Source of the DNA: Mucilaginibacter sp. SG564
Lineage (GTDB): Bacteria; Bacteroidota; Bacteroidia; Sphingobacteriales; Sphingobacteriaceae
NCBI RefSeq assembly: GCF_013149275.1
Contig: NZ_JABGNA010000015.1
Span: forward strand, 55,875-119,874
Length of the DNA: 64,000 nt
Direction of reading: 5' to 3'
Both the position numbers and the translations under genes were made by a program. The notes below the pieces were generated by a model, which made no database searches, was not told where the DNA came from, and saw nothing but the letters and a program-made list of their open reading frames with translations. Positions 25,223 through 33,988 of this stretch are shown in pieces (position 1 is the stretch's first letter; the number at the start of each line of letters is the position of its first letter).

Positions 25223-26482
25223 ATGAATATAGGTATTATTGGTTTGGGCGATATGGGGCGCCTGTATGCCAAAGCTTTTGCAAAAGCAGGCTACACCGTT
25301 AGCGGATGCGATTTACCCGAAAATCGCGACAAGCTTGAAGCAGAGCTGGCACCATACAAAATAAACATAATGGATAGCGGCAAAGATGTTGCCCGTACCA
25401 ATGATCTGGTCATTTATTCGGTTGAGGCCGATAAAATGGAGCAGGTAGTTGCCGAATGTGGCCCCCTCACCAAGTATGGCGCTATTGTGGCCGGTCAAAC
25501 TTCGGTGAAGCATCCCGAAATAGCGCTGTTTGAAAAATACCTGCCTGCCGATGTGCAAATAGTTACCTTTCATGGCATGCATGGTCCCGGTTTTGAACCC
25601 GAAGGGCAAACCCTTATCCTGATACCTCACCGCACTACGCCAGACGCATACCAGCGTATGTACGATCTGTTTAATGCAATCGGCAGCAATATTGTTGAAA
25701 TTGCCGATTACCACGAACATGATAAAATTGTAGCCGATACCCAGGCCGTAACCCATGTGGGTTTTGAAAGTATGGGCACCGGGTGGAAATCGGCAGGGTT
25801 TTTCCCCTGGGAAAACGACTCCTACGTGGGTGGTATCGATAATGTGAAGATACTAACCATGCTGCGCATATTCAGCTATAAGGCCCACGTATACGCGGGT
25901 CTGGCTATCCTGAACCCTTATGCCAGGCAACAGGTTAAGCGCTATGCCGAGTCGGAATCGGAGCTGTTTAAACTCATGATCAAGGAAGAGGCCAAAACCT
26001 TCAGAGAGCGCCTGTATCGCGGTCGCGATTTCGTTTTTCACGAGAGCCGAAAACCCATTATGCTGAACGATGCCGTAATGCGGGAGTTTTCGCTGTCGCA
26101 AAAAACCGGGCAGCAAAAGCCCAATTCGCACCTGAGTATATTGAGTATGGTTGATGCCTGGTACCACCTGGGCGTAAACCCTTATGATAACCTTATTTGC
26201 CAAACCCCGCCTTTCCGCCTGCGTTTGGGCATTGCCGAATACCTGTTCAAGAACGAGGATCTGCTGGAAGAATCTATCGAGACAGCGCTGTATGACAAGG
26301 CCATCCGGGGCGATGATCTGGAATTCCATTCGGCGGTGCGGGAATGGTCGTCTATCATTGGTTACGGCGATATGGAGGGCTACAAAAAACATTTCAACGA
26401 GGTGCAGGCATTTTTTGGCGACCGACTGGAAGAAGGCAAAAAACAGAGTGCCGAACTCATCAGAAGATTGATGATGGAGTAA
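25223..26482 (+). CDS. Fungal-type (Tyr1-like) NADP-dependent prephenate dehydrogenase homologue
   Basis: 419 residues. Rossmann motif GLGDMG (7-12), IYSVEAD (64-70), GQTSVKHPEIALFEKYLP (91-108), HGMHGP (117-122), EHDKIVADTQAVTHV (165-179), HVYAGLAILNP (about 227-237), PNSHLSILSMVDAWYHLGV, and DDLEFHSAVREWSS near the end. From memory these blocks align along the whole length with Saccharomyces Tyr1, which oxidatively decarboxylates prephenate to 4-hydroxyphenylpyruvate with NADP. Bacterial TyrA proteins are shorter (about 280-370 residues) and lack this C-terminal half. It stands alone, with no other aromatic-pathway genes beside it. Activity on prephenate or arogenate is likely but unproven. 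Confidence 0.82.
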   Translation: MNIGIIGLGDMGRLYAKAFAKAGYTVSGCDLPENRDKLEAELAPYKINIMDSGKDVARTNDLVIYSVEADKMEQVVAECGPLTKYGAIVAGQTSVKHPEIALFEKYLPADVQIVTFHGMHGPGFEPEGQTLILIPHRTTPDAYQRMYDLFNAIGSNIVEIADYHEHDKIVADTQAVTHVGFESMGTGWKSAGFFPWENDSYVGGIDNVKILTMLRIFSYKAHVYAGLAILNPYARQQVKRYAESESELFKLMIKEEAKTFRERLYRGRDFVFHESRKPIMLNDAVMREFSLSQKTGQQKPNSHLSILSMVDAWYHLGVNPYDNLICQTPPFRLRLGIAEYLFKNEDLLEESIETALYDKAIRGDDLEFHSAVREWSSIIGYGDMEGYKKHFNEVQAFFGDRLEEGKKQSAELIRRLMME

Positions 26483-27071
26483 TCCGTAAAACTTTTTAAA
26501 CCTTTTATTTTAACAAATTTCGACTCAGAAAAGGGTGAAAAATGCTTAAAAATTGATGCAAAATCATCGGCTTTAGCGATTTTAACAAATTTCAATAGGA
26601 TTTTGATCGGTTTTGAAAACTTTAAAAAGTATCAAATAACCGATTATGGAATCACTCCATACCGAACGGTTGGTTTATAGCCTGATTTTTTTTCTTAAAA
26701 AATAGGCCGCTTTTTCTTTTTGATCAGAAAAACCGGGCTGTTGTTATACACTATAATTGGCGGCATAAGGATAATAGCCACTGATTAGATATTTTCCTAA
26801 AATGCTGTCATGCTGAGCTCCGTCGAAGCATGGTGGGCAGGCCCTCTCCGCTCTACCCTTCGACGGAGCTGAGGGTGACAGCCTGCTTTTGACCATTTTC
26901 ATCTTTTCTGTCATGTGATGGACGATTACTCGCAAAAAGGCTGTCACAAAAATCCATTATTCGGTAAGTGTCTTCATAAAATAAGTTATCCTGTGTAGCG
27001 TATTGATGTATCATTAACGTAATGTAAATAATTCCCTGATTTTTAATACCCCTATTATAACCAATTAGTTT
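26483..27071. other. 589-bp intergenic region with repeats
   Basis: Contains two direct copies of ATTTTAACAAATTTC (26507-26521 and 26579-26593) and a TGTCAT-type inverted repeat at 26804-26882. I see no credible gene. Confidence 0.7.
26804..26882. repeat. TGTCAT-type inverted repeat
   Basis: The arms GCTGTCATGCTGAGCTCCGT and its near-complement surround a short GC-rich loop; the CTCCGTCGAAG core is identical in both arms. Same family as 11584, 52272 and 60131. Confidence 0.7.
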
Positions 27072-27566
27072 ATGAAAAACCTATGCCGATATATTGCCGG
27101 TTTGTTGTTTTTGTTAACCGTGGTGTCCTGCTCTAAAAATAAAGAAAAGAATAGGGGATGTCCGCCCATACCTTTAGCTGCTTCGTTGTTAGCCATACAG
27201 GCCATTAAATTTCAGATGGTTGATAAAACCAGTGAGCAAGATCTTTTCTTCGCGCCAAATGCTCGTTACGCCTTAACCGATATTAAAGTGGTATTCAGAA
27301 ACAGCTCCAATAAATTAGATTCTGTTTCGCCTCCGCTGAAAGAAGAATGGCCAACCGGATGGCATTTTGTATATCCGGTTACCTATGCCCGAAACCTGGA
27401 TACATGTTATATTAAAATTAAAGGTTTAAAAACAGATACCCTGATCAGCACGCTCTCGGTAGACAAAGGCGAATGTGGTACCTCCTATGCTTTAAGCAAA
27501 GTGCAGGTAAACAAGAACGCCCCTTTTGCTTATTCATTCAATAACATCACCGTTATAAAAAAATAG
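27072..27566 (+). CDS. Uncharacterised lipoprotein
   Basis: 164 residues with a lipobox (TVVSC, Cys about residue 20) and a short charged linker. The rest is a small beta-rich domain (IKFQMVDKTSEQDLFF, LTDIKVVFRNSSNK, TCYIKIKGLKTDTLIS) with a Cys pair that could form a disulfide. No family recognised. It lies 5 bp upstream of another unknown gene, so the two probably form an operon. Confidence 0.7.
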   Translation: MKNLCRYIAGLLFLLTVVSCSKNKEKNRGCPPIPLAASLLAIQAIKFQMVDKTSEQDLFFAPNARYALTDIKVVFRNSSNKLDSVSPPLKEEWPTGWHFVYPVTYARNLDTCYIKIKGLKTDTLISTLSVDKGECGTSYALSKVQVNKNAPFAYSFNNITVIKK

Positions 27567-27571
27567 AGAGT

Positions 27572-27949
27572 ATGGGCGGCGAAAATTTTTCAGAACTGAT
27601 CAACTATCTGCAGGAAATTCCGGCGGTTGATGTTTTTGGCAGTGGTATATTTGAAAACGGCCTGTGGTGGGTTAAGTTTAATATCGATATCAGGCATCCC
27701 AATGCCTGGCAGGTAGTGCAGGAAATTGGCCATGTGGTTAACTACGTATCGGTTAATGAGCGGCTGCCCACTGTGTTTTACCCTGTTTCGCCAGCGCCGT
27801 ACATGAACGGCGGACCGGATGAATTCCTGTCCTGGATCATTGAAACCGAAGACCCCGATTTTACGCCCGACGATATGAAAGAGTGGCTCTCTGGCAGGTT
27901 ACCCCAACCCGTAATTGATTTAACTGCCTGGGATGTCGATGATGATTAG
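27572..27949 (+). CDS. Uncharacterised small acidic protein
   Basis: 125 residues, acidic, cytoplasmic-looking, with no signal peptide. It is aromatic-rich (NGLWWVKFNIDIRHPNAWQV) and ends with TPDDMKEWLSGRLPQPVIDL and an acidic tail. Its size and acidity recall immunity-type proteins, but I recognise no family and no toxin is adjacent. It is translated just after the lipoprotein gene. Confidence 0.65.
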   Translation: MGGENFSELINYLQEIPAVDVFGSGIFENGLWWVKFNIDIRHPNAWQVVQEIGHVVNYVSVNERLPTVFYPVSPAPYMNGGPDEFLSWIIETEDPDFTPDDMKEWLSGRLPQPVIDLTAWDVDDD

Positions 27950-27985
27950 CTGAAAACTTAAAGCAGAAGGCTCAAAGCTTCAGCT
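27948..27985. repeat. Quasi-repeat AGCTGAAAACTTAAAGC tract with AGCTGAA/TTCAGCT ends
   Basis: Overlaps the stop codon of the previous gene; words AAAGC, GGCTCAAAGC and CTTCAGCT. Confidence 0.45.
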
Positions 27986-28051
27986 GATTTTGCAATGAAC
28001 TACTATCATAAAGGCCTTATATAAACCCCAAAGCGGTCTAAAAACGAAGAT

Positions 28052-28190
28052 TATTCATTACCGTTGACTTTAGTCAACGGTAAAAGGAAGTATTAAGGAG
28101 GGCTTCAGCCCAATTATCCAGGCGGTATTTTGGCTAAAGCCCTTTGTCCTTCATTCATTATTCCGTTGACTAAAGTCAACGGCAATGATT
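28052..28190. repeat. Compound inverted repeat (CCGTTGACTTTAGTCAACGG / GGGCTTCAGCCC)
   Basis: The left arm carries the palindrome ACCGTTGACTTTAGTCAACGG and then GGAGGGCTTCAGCCC. The right arm carries GGCTAAAGCCC and then CCGTTGACTAAAGTCAACGG in reverse order, so the whole 139 bp can fold as one long imperfect hairpin with two internal palindromes per arm. It fills most of the 331-bp gap before the DUF3472 gene, followed by a small hairpin at 28211-28227 and another at 28243-28271. Confidence 0.75.
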
Positions 28191-28280
28191 TTTACATGAT
28201 AAATAAATAATCTGAATCAAATTCAGACAGCTTCAATGTCCCCTCAGGGTCTCGCGCAAAGGATCCCTGAGTGTATAAAA

Positions 28281-29588
28281 CTATGGCAGCGTTGTAAAAT
28301 TAATACTTGGTGGTGTGCCGCCTGCCGCGCGGGTAAACGTTTGGTTCAGCGTTACGTAATTGGCAAAGAAACCGCCGTTTTGCAGATAGAACTGGCCGCC
28401 CGAAAGACCGCCACCGTAATCCATCCGCTGCTGGTTATTGGCTGTGGCGTCGCCGTCAAAATAGGCGCTGGTGAGTTCGGTCCAGGTGCCGCTTGAGCTT
28501 TTTACCCATTGATTGCCAAAGTTGCCCTTGCGGCCCAGGTAGCCGTTGGTATCTGTGAAATTTTCAACAAAGGAGTACAAACCGGTTAAATAAGTATTGG
28601 TTGATGGCCTTAACCATGAGGTGATAAATTTCCAGGAACCAACCTCGGGCGCGTAAAACCAGGAGGAGAAGGTGGTGTTGCCAGCTGCATCGGGCACAGC
28701 TTCGGTTAAAAATTTATAGGTAGTACCGGCAACCCAGTTATAATCCAGGTAAGCCTGGCCGCCTTCGCCTTCGCCGCTAAAGGTTTGTACCACTACGCCT
28801 GCACCCGCCCGGGTACTGGTGGTAGTGCCCCCGGTTGGGTTCCATACCGAAAACAGGATGCGGCGCTCTGATGATGAATTTACCTGCATGCCAAAATAGC
28901 CCTGACTAAAGCCGTTGGCCATAAAGTAGGAGCCAACCGGATCCTGCCCCACGGGTACGGTAACCTCATTATAAAACCATTGGGAATTGGCCGGGGCGGT
29001 ATAACCCAAATGAACCGATGGTCCCCTGCGCGACCAGTAAAAATTAGTAGAGTCATTGGCATACTGTACATTGGAGGCAACCACCGGGCCGCTGATGATA
29101 AGGTCGGATACATCGGCATAGTACCCGCCGGTTTTGCTTACTCCCTGAAAATCTACCCGTACATAGCCCGCGCTGGTAACATTCACGGTACCTACATCAT
29201 AAGTAGTAAATGCCGAACCGGTCATGGATACGTTAAAGGGCACACCGTTAATAGTCAATTTTATGACGCTGCTGCCCGATGCCACCTTGGCTTTTACTTT
29301 TACGGTCAGCGAACCGGTATTGCCTAAACGGAAATAGGCCGAGAAAATACTGTTGGGGCTGGTCCAATTGGCCAGAGTGGTAGAAGTTACCACCTCATTG
29401 CCCCCCGAAGCCAGGGTGGTTACAAAAGCATTGCCACCCATGGAAACCCGGAGTGATGAGCCGCCGAGTGATTGTGTACCGGCATCGGGAGTGCCGTTGG
29501 CAGCTAAACTTTTTTGCACATCCTTTTTACAGGAAAATAACACAAGCAGCATACAGCACACCAGGTAGTGTAATTGGTTCTTTTTCAT
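28281..29588 (-). CDS. DUF3472/DUF5077 domain lipoprotein
   Basis: 435 residues with a lipobox (LVLFSC, Cys about residue 20). An N-terminal carbohydrate-binding-like beta-sandwich (about 45-165, DUF5077 type) is followed by a DUF3472 domain (about 180-430) with GPSVHLGY, QWFYNEVTVP, GYFGMQVNS and RRILFSVWNP. Such proteins are exported in Bacteroidota and often occur in polysaccharide loci; the function is not established. Two CAAACGTTTG palindromes lie upstream (29673 and 29934), suggesting LacI-type control. Confidence 0.85.
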   Translation of the reverse strand: MKKNQLHYLVCCMLLVLFSCKKDVQKSLAANGTPDAGTQSLGGSSLRVSMGGNAFVTTLASGGNEVVTSTTLANWTSPNSIFSAYFRLGNTGSLTVKVKAKVASGSSVIKLTINGVPFNVSMTGSAFTTYDVGTVNVTSAGYVRVDFQGVSKTGGYYADVSDLIISGPVVASNVQYANDSTNFYWSRRGPSVHLGYTAPANSQWFYNEVTVPVGQDPVGSYFMANGFSQGYFGMQVNSSSERRILFSVWNPTGGTTTSTRAGAGVVVQTFSGEGEGGQAYLDYNWVAGTTYKFLTEAVPDAAGNTTFSSWFYAPEVGSWKFITSWLRPSTNTYLTGLYSFVENFTDTNGYLGRKGNFGNQWVKSSSGTWTELTSAYFDGDATANNQQRMDYGGGLSGGQFYLQNGGFFANYVTLNQTFTRAAGGTPPSINFTTLP

Positions 29589-30015
29589 AATGTAAAGGTT
29601 TGTTAAAAATTTGTCGGTTAATTTTAACTTAAATTATGAAATGGGTAGTTAATCAACTATTTAAAGGTTACGCAAACGTTTGATAAAAATTTAACCAGTA
29701 GATAATTTTATGTGCTTTTGCGAGATATTAGCCAAATCATGTTTTGAAAACAGTGGTGGCTGCCAATGGCTTGCTAAAACGTGTTTTTAATAAGCTATAA
29801 GGGTATCGGGAATAGCGATGTACTGTAATTTGATAATTTTCAAATACTTATGGGGGAGGTGAATGATACCTAATCTTGCTGATTTTACTGGTAACGTTCA
29901 ATAGAGCCGCGTTTACAGCAATGAACCACAACACAAACGTTTGAAATTGTATTTCAGGTGGTTATGCCTTAGTCTGCATAGGATAAGGTTTGTAAATAAA
30001 TATATTTTAATCATC
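29589..30015. other. 427-bp intergenic region with two CAAACGTTTG palindromes
   Basis: Perfect 10-bp palindromes at 29673-29682 and 29934-29943. Otherwise AT-rich, with no ORF or RNA that I can support. Confidence 0.6.
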
Positions 30016-32481
30016 TTATTTAGCTTTATTAATGTCTATGATAGCCTCATCAATCGCTTTTACAGAGGCTGAATCATTTAGTTCCATGCGATGTGTTTTT
30101 ACCGATGTTAATATATCTATGATTTTTAACCCGACATACTTTTTATATTCAATGCCCAGGGCTTTTATCTCTTTTATACCCAGTTGCGCATTAACCGTAT
30201 TTTTTATTCTGCCAATATAGTCGCCAAATTTGGCGGTGAGCTTATAGCGTTGTTCGGCAAAACGGCTCATATAAAACTTATAAATGTATTCCCACTTTTC
30301 ATCACGTGCATTGGCTGTATAAACTGTATAAATAGTTTCTGTCAGATCGCCTTTATTATCCTTTTCATATAAAGGGGCCAATATCATAGCTTCCTGAGGG
30401 TTTACCTGGTTTAGTGACCATAGTGCTGCCCCCTGCACCGTGTATGACTCGCTTTTTAAAGCCTGTTTGAATAATGCTGTATCAGCAGCTTTCTTATACT
30501 TACCTAAAAGTACAATAGCCTGGGCACGTAACAAGCTGTTATCATCTTTTTGGGCAATGGTAACTATCAGCGGATAGGCCATATTACGGATAGTATCATT
30601 ATCCATATTTAGTCCTTTTAGCGCTTTCATCCGCAATCCATGATACTTGTCATTTAATGCCGTTATAAGAAGCTTTTGCGCAACCGGGTTTTTCTGCCCC
30701 GTTATTGCCGCATCAATAGCCTCATAGCGGTCAAGGTATAAAGGTGCATTGCTGTATTGAAAAGTGTACTCAGTGATGGTTTTGTCGTCGTTTTTTTTAC
30801 CGAGTAACAGCTTTTCGGCATCCACGTTTACCAGATCGGGTTTTGAAGCAGCGGGGAAAATCAAAGTGTCGGCTTTTTTGCGCATCCAAATCTGGTGGCG
30901 TTGCTTTTTACCGCCCTCATAAATATCAATAGCCATAGGTAGTGTAAATGTTTGTCCATCCTGGATTTGTTGCAGGTAAACAGTTTGGGTCTTATTGGCT
31001 TCGTCCCATTTGTAACCGATACTCATTACCGGGTGGCCGGCGCCATAGTACCATTGGTTAAAAAACCAATTCAGATCGAGCCCGCTGGCTTCTTCCATGG
31101 CCAGGCGTAGCTGCTGAGCTTCGGCGCTTTTTAGCGCATTTGTTTTAAGATAAATATTCAACCCCTTGTAAAATGCGTCGTTACCTAAATAATGCCGTAA
31201 AAGATTCAGTATGCGACCACCCTTTTGATAAGTAACTCCATCAAATACATCCTGCTTAACAATATAATGAAAACGAACCAGGTTTTTTGTTGCATTTTGA
31301 GGATTATCCAAATATCCCTGTAAACCTTCCTGAATGTGCTCATCGGCGGCATCCTGCCCATACTTGTGTTCGGCCCATAGTATTTCTCCAAGGTCGGCAA
31401 ATGATTCATTTAGCGTGAGGTTACTCCAGCTTTCGGTAGTTACATAATCACCAAACCATTGATGAAATAACTCATGTACGCCACCAAAATCATGATGAAC
31501 CCGATCAATCAATTCACGTTTGGTCGCTTGTGCTCCCTCGCCTGTCACCATTGCCGTGGTATTTTCCATTGCACCGCTTACATAATCTCGCACAGCTATC
31601 TGAGCGTATTTGTTCCATGGATAATCAATGCCGGTAATTTTTGAAAAGAAACCAATAGCCTCTGGCGTAAAACCAAATATGTCTTTTGCATAAGGAGCGT
31701 ACTTTGGTTCAACATAATAACTTACTTCTTTGCCATGCCAGCTGTCTTTATAGATCTTAAAATTGCCTACGGCCATCATGAACAAATATGGGGCATTGGG
31801 TAATTCCATCTTCCAGGTGTCGGTACGCGTATTATCAGTGTTGTTTTTTTGAGATGCAAGCCTGCCATTTGATAAAGTTACATATTCGGCGGGCACGGTC
31901 ATGCTGATTTCGCTCGTGGTTTTCTGGTTAGGTTTATCAATAGTTGGGAACCAGGCCGATGAGCTTTCGGGCTCGCCCTCTGTCCATATCTGTATCGGTT
32001 TGTCTTTTATTTTGCCATCAGGGTTAATAAAGTATAAACCTTTTCCATGCTTTCTGGTAGCTTTTAATTCATCTGGTTTTGCCGTATAATCGATGTAAAT
32101 GGTATAATTTTCATTATTATGATAAACCTTGTCTAATTGAACTGCCACGGAAAGGCTGTCATAAGTGAATTTAAGCGGAATGTTTTTACCCGATTTAACT
32201 ATTGAAATGTTTTTCAGATCCATTCCTTTGGCATCAAGGCGTAAAGTATCAGTTGGGTAGAAATGCGGCTTTAAAGTAACCCATTCCTTGCCATACAAAT
32301 AGTGCTTTTGATAATCAAAGCGTACCTCAAGTTTAGTGTTTAACAAATCATTGATTTTGGCAGGCGTTTCCCTGTATATTTTTAATGCGATATCCGCAGG
32401 TTTTTGCTGTGCCTTTATCGGCGCCCAGCCAGTTAAAAATAAGATGGTACAAATTGCCGAGGTAAGACAAAGGTTTTTCAT
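30016..32481 (-). CDS. M1 family metallo-aminopeptidase
   Basis: 821 residues with a signal peptide (about 1-24, PIKAQ). The N-terminal M1 beta-saddle domain runs to about 240. GAMENTTAM is the substrate N-terminus motif. The zinc site HELFH is followed 18 residues later by E in LNESFADLGE, giving HExxH-x18-E. The catalytic Tyr region and a C-terminal HEAT-like helical domain (about 600-821, NDTIRNMAYPLIVTIAQKD) follow. It is a periplasmic or secreted aminopeptidase trimming peptides. A TAnnTTTG box and a duplicated ATAGTACTAT palindrome are upstream. Confidence 0.93.
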   Translation of the reverse strand: MKNLCLTSAICTILFLTGWAPIKAQQKPADIALKIYRETPAKINDLLNTKLEVRFDYQKHYLYGKEWVTLKPHFYPTDTLRLDAKGMDLKNISIVKSGKNIPLKFTYDSLSVAVQLDKVYHNNENYTIYIDYTAKPDELKATRKHGKGLYFINPDGKIKDKPIQIWTEGEPESSSAWFPTIDKPNQKTTSEISMTVPAEYVTLSNGRLASQKNNTDNTRTDTWKMELPNAPYLFMMAVGNFKIYKDSWHGKEVSYYVEPKYAPYAKDIFGFTPEAIGFFSKITGIDYPWNKYAQIAVRDYVSGAMENTTAMVTGEGAQATKRELIDRVHHDFGGVHELFHQWFGDYVTTESWSNLTLNESFADLGEILWAEHKYGQDAADEHIQEGLQGYLDNPQNATKNLVRFHYIVKQDVFDGVTYQKGGRILNLLRHYLGNDAFYKGLNIYLKTNALKSAEAQQLRLAMEEASGLDLNWFFNQWYYGAGHPVMSIGYKWDEANKTQTVYLQQIQDGQTFTLPMAIDIYEGGKKQRHQIWMRKKADTLIFPAASKPDLVNVDAEKLLLGKKNDDKTITEYTFQYSNAPLYLDRYEAIDAAITGQKNPVAQKLLITALNDKYHGLRMKALKGLNMDNDTIRNMAYPLIVTIAQKDDNSLLRAQAIVLLGKYKKAADTALFKQALKSESYTVQGAALWSLNQVNPQEAMILAPLYEKDNKGDLTETIYTVYTANARDEKWEYIYKFYMSRFAEQRYKLTAKFGDYIGRIKNTVNAQLGIKEIKALGIEYKKYVGLKIIDILTSVKTHRMELNDSASVKAIDEAIIDINKAK

Positions 32482-32502
32482 ATCTGTTCATTTGAAGTTG
32501 AA

Positions 32503-32549
32503 CAAATGTAAAACTTTTATAGTACTATTTATAACATAGTACTATTTAT
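32503..32549 (-). promoter_or_regulatory. Promoter -7 element with tandem ATAGTACTAT operator-like sites
   Basis: On the minus strand TACATTTG (32503-32510) fits TAnnTTTG. Behind it lie two copies of ATAGTACTATTTAT at 32519-32532 and 32536-32549. Each contains a perfect 10-bp palindrome, and the period is 17 bp. The location suits a regulator of the M1 peptidase gene. Confidence 0.45.
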
Positions 32550-32645
32550 TATAAAATAATGAATGGTATACTACTTTGCCAAAAATAATGTCCGTGGATA
32601 GGCTTTCATATCACGGAGGCATCTGACCAGTTAATTATATTCCGG

Positions 32646-32987
32646 ATGTTGTCAGAAAAACTGGGTTACATCAGCATCAAACCGGTGATTTATTTTAAGC
32701 TCAATATCATCATTGCCCCGTTGGTTTTTTATATGGTGATTTGTTTATGGCTCAGGTATACGATTAAATTAAAGATGGCAGAAAAATCATTTGCTGCCGG
32801 ACAGGAAACTTATCAGTTAATCATCCGCAAGCAATCTAATACGTTTGCTAAGGTAAAGGATAAAGATTTTACTTATTTTAAACGGATAATTGAAGGGGAG
32901 GTGTTTATGAAAAATGACACTGCCTTTTTGCGGAATATTAAAAAACATGCCCATGACGATAAAAACGAGCTCGGCATTTATATATAA
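32646..32987 (+). CDS. Uncharacterised small membrane protein
   Basis: 113 residues with one transmembrane helix (about 20-38, FKLNIIIAPLVFYMVICLW) and a basic soluble C-terminal part (MKNDTAFLRNIKKHAHDD). No family recognised. Its AT-rich composition and lack of a partner leave doubt that it is a real gene. Confidence 0.45.
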   Translation: MLSEKLGYISIKPVIYFKLNIIIAPLVFYMVICLWLRYTIKLKMAEKSFAAGQETYQLIIRKQSNTFAKVKDKDFTYFKRIIEGEVFMKNDTAFLRNIKKHAHDDKNELGIYI

Positions 32988-33264
32988 AGATACGCTGTTT
33001 AACTATCCACAGCTAAAAAGCAAAGTTATTTTACAGGATCGCTTGTAGGCTTTAAACAATAAAAGGGAATAGCCTGGGTAAAATATTACCTGCGAAATTT
33101 CCATTTCAGGAATCTTTACAGGCATGGTTTTTATCATTTCTGTGTAAGCATTAAAAATCATATTTTCGCGGCAGGTATTAAATACCTTAGGCGCCAGCCA
33201 AATACCCCCGGAGCTCTTGTGAAAAACGTTTGTGGAAAAATATTAAAAAATAATTCACTAACTA

Positions 33265-33295
33265 TTTGAGAGTTAATACAAAATTCCTATCTTTG
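33265..33295 (+). promoter_or_regulatory. Strong Bacteroidota promoter of the ribosomal operon
   Basis: TTTG at 33265-33268, 19 bp, then TATCTTTG at 33288-33295: exact matches to both boxes at the ideal spacing. Transcription should start near 33302. The rest of the 382-bp gap upstream (32988 onward) shows nothing else. Confidence 0.8.
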
Positions 33296-33299
33296 CCGT

Positions 33300-33352
33300 C
33301 CCTTAAGGGGAAAATAATATGCCTTGAACGAAGCCCTACTGCTTCGATGGGC
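33300..33352 (+). promoter_or_regulatory. Structured 5' leader of the ribosomal operon
   Basis: A CCCTTAAGGG palindrome at the start, then hairpin CGAAGC-6-GCTTCG at 33329-33346 that overlaps an alternative GCCC/GGGC pairing (33333-33336 with 33349-33352). The two stems are mutually exclusive, as in autoregulatory leaders bound by r-proteins such as L4. Function is inferred. Confidence 0.4.
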
Positions 33353-33369
33353 ACAAACAAATTAAAGAA

Positions 33370-33987
33370 ATGTCAGGAATTATTGGTAAAAAAGTAGGAA
33401 TGACCAGCATTTTCGACGAAACAGGGAAGAATATTCCCTGCACAGTAATCGAAGCTGGCCCTTGCGTGGTAACACAAGTTAGGTCTGTTGATACAGACGG
33501 GTATGCTGCTGTACAGCTGGCATATGGCGACAAAAAGGAAAAAAACACTTCTGCACCTTTAAAAGGTCACTTCCAAAAAGCAGGTACTGCTCCAAAGCGT
33601 AAACTTGTTGAATTCAAAACTTTCGAAGACGAAAAAAACTTAGGTGACACTGTTACTGTAGAGATTTTCGCTGCGGGAGATTTTGTGGATGTGGTTGGTA
33701 CCTCAAAAGGTAAAGGTTTTCAGGGTGTGGTAAAACGTCACGGTTTTGGTGGTGTGGGTATGCAAACTCACGGTCAGCACAATCGTTTACGTGCGCCGGG
33801 TTCTTTGGGTGCGTCATCATGGCCATCTCGCGTATTTAAAGGTATGCGTATGGCGGGTCAAACCGGAAACGGCCGTGTTAAAGTTCAGAACTTACAAGTT
33901 GTGAAAGTTTATGCGGAGCAGAATCTGTTAGTTGTTAAAGGTTCCATCCCAGGAGCTAAGGGTTCATTCGTAATAGTTGATAAATAA
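33370..33987 (+). CDS. rplC: 50S ribosomal protein L3
   Basis: 205 residues, N-terminus MSGIIGKKVGMTSIFDETGK, and the conserved GFQGVVKRHGFGG, HRAPGSLG-like (RLRAPGSLGASSWPSRVFKG) and RVKVQNLQVVKV segments. It binds 23S rRNA near the peptidyl-transferase centre. It is the first gene after the promoter; rpsJ (S10), which normally precedes rplC, is absent here. Confidence 0.98.
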   Translation: MSGIIGKKVGMTSIFDETGKNIPCTVIEAGPCVVTQVRSVDTDGYAAVQLAYGDKKEKNTSAPLKGHFQKAGTAPKRKLVEFKTFEDEKNLGDTVTVEIFAAGDFVDVVGTSKGKGFQGVVKRHGFGGVGMQTHGQHNRLRAPGSLGASSWPSRVFKGMRMAGQTGNGRVKVQNLQVVKVYAEQNLLVVKGSIPGAKGSFVIVDK

Positions 33988-33988
33988 G

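Noticed and set aside
32988..33264. tRNA or rpsJ before the ribosomal operon
   Set aside because: No cloverleaf and no S10-like reading frame can be seen.
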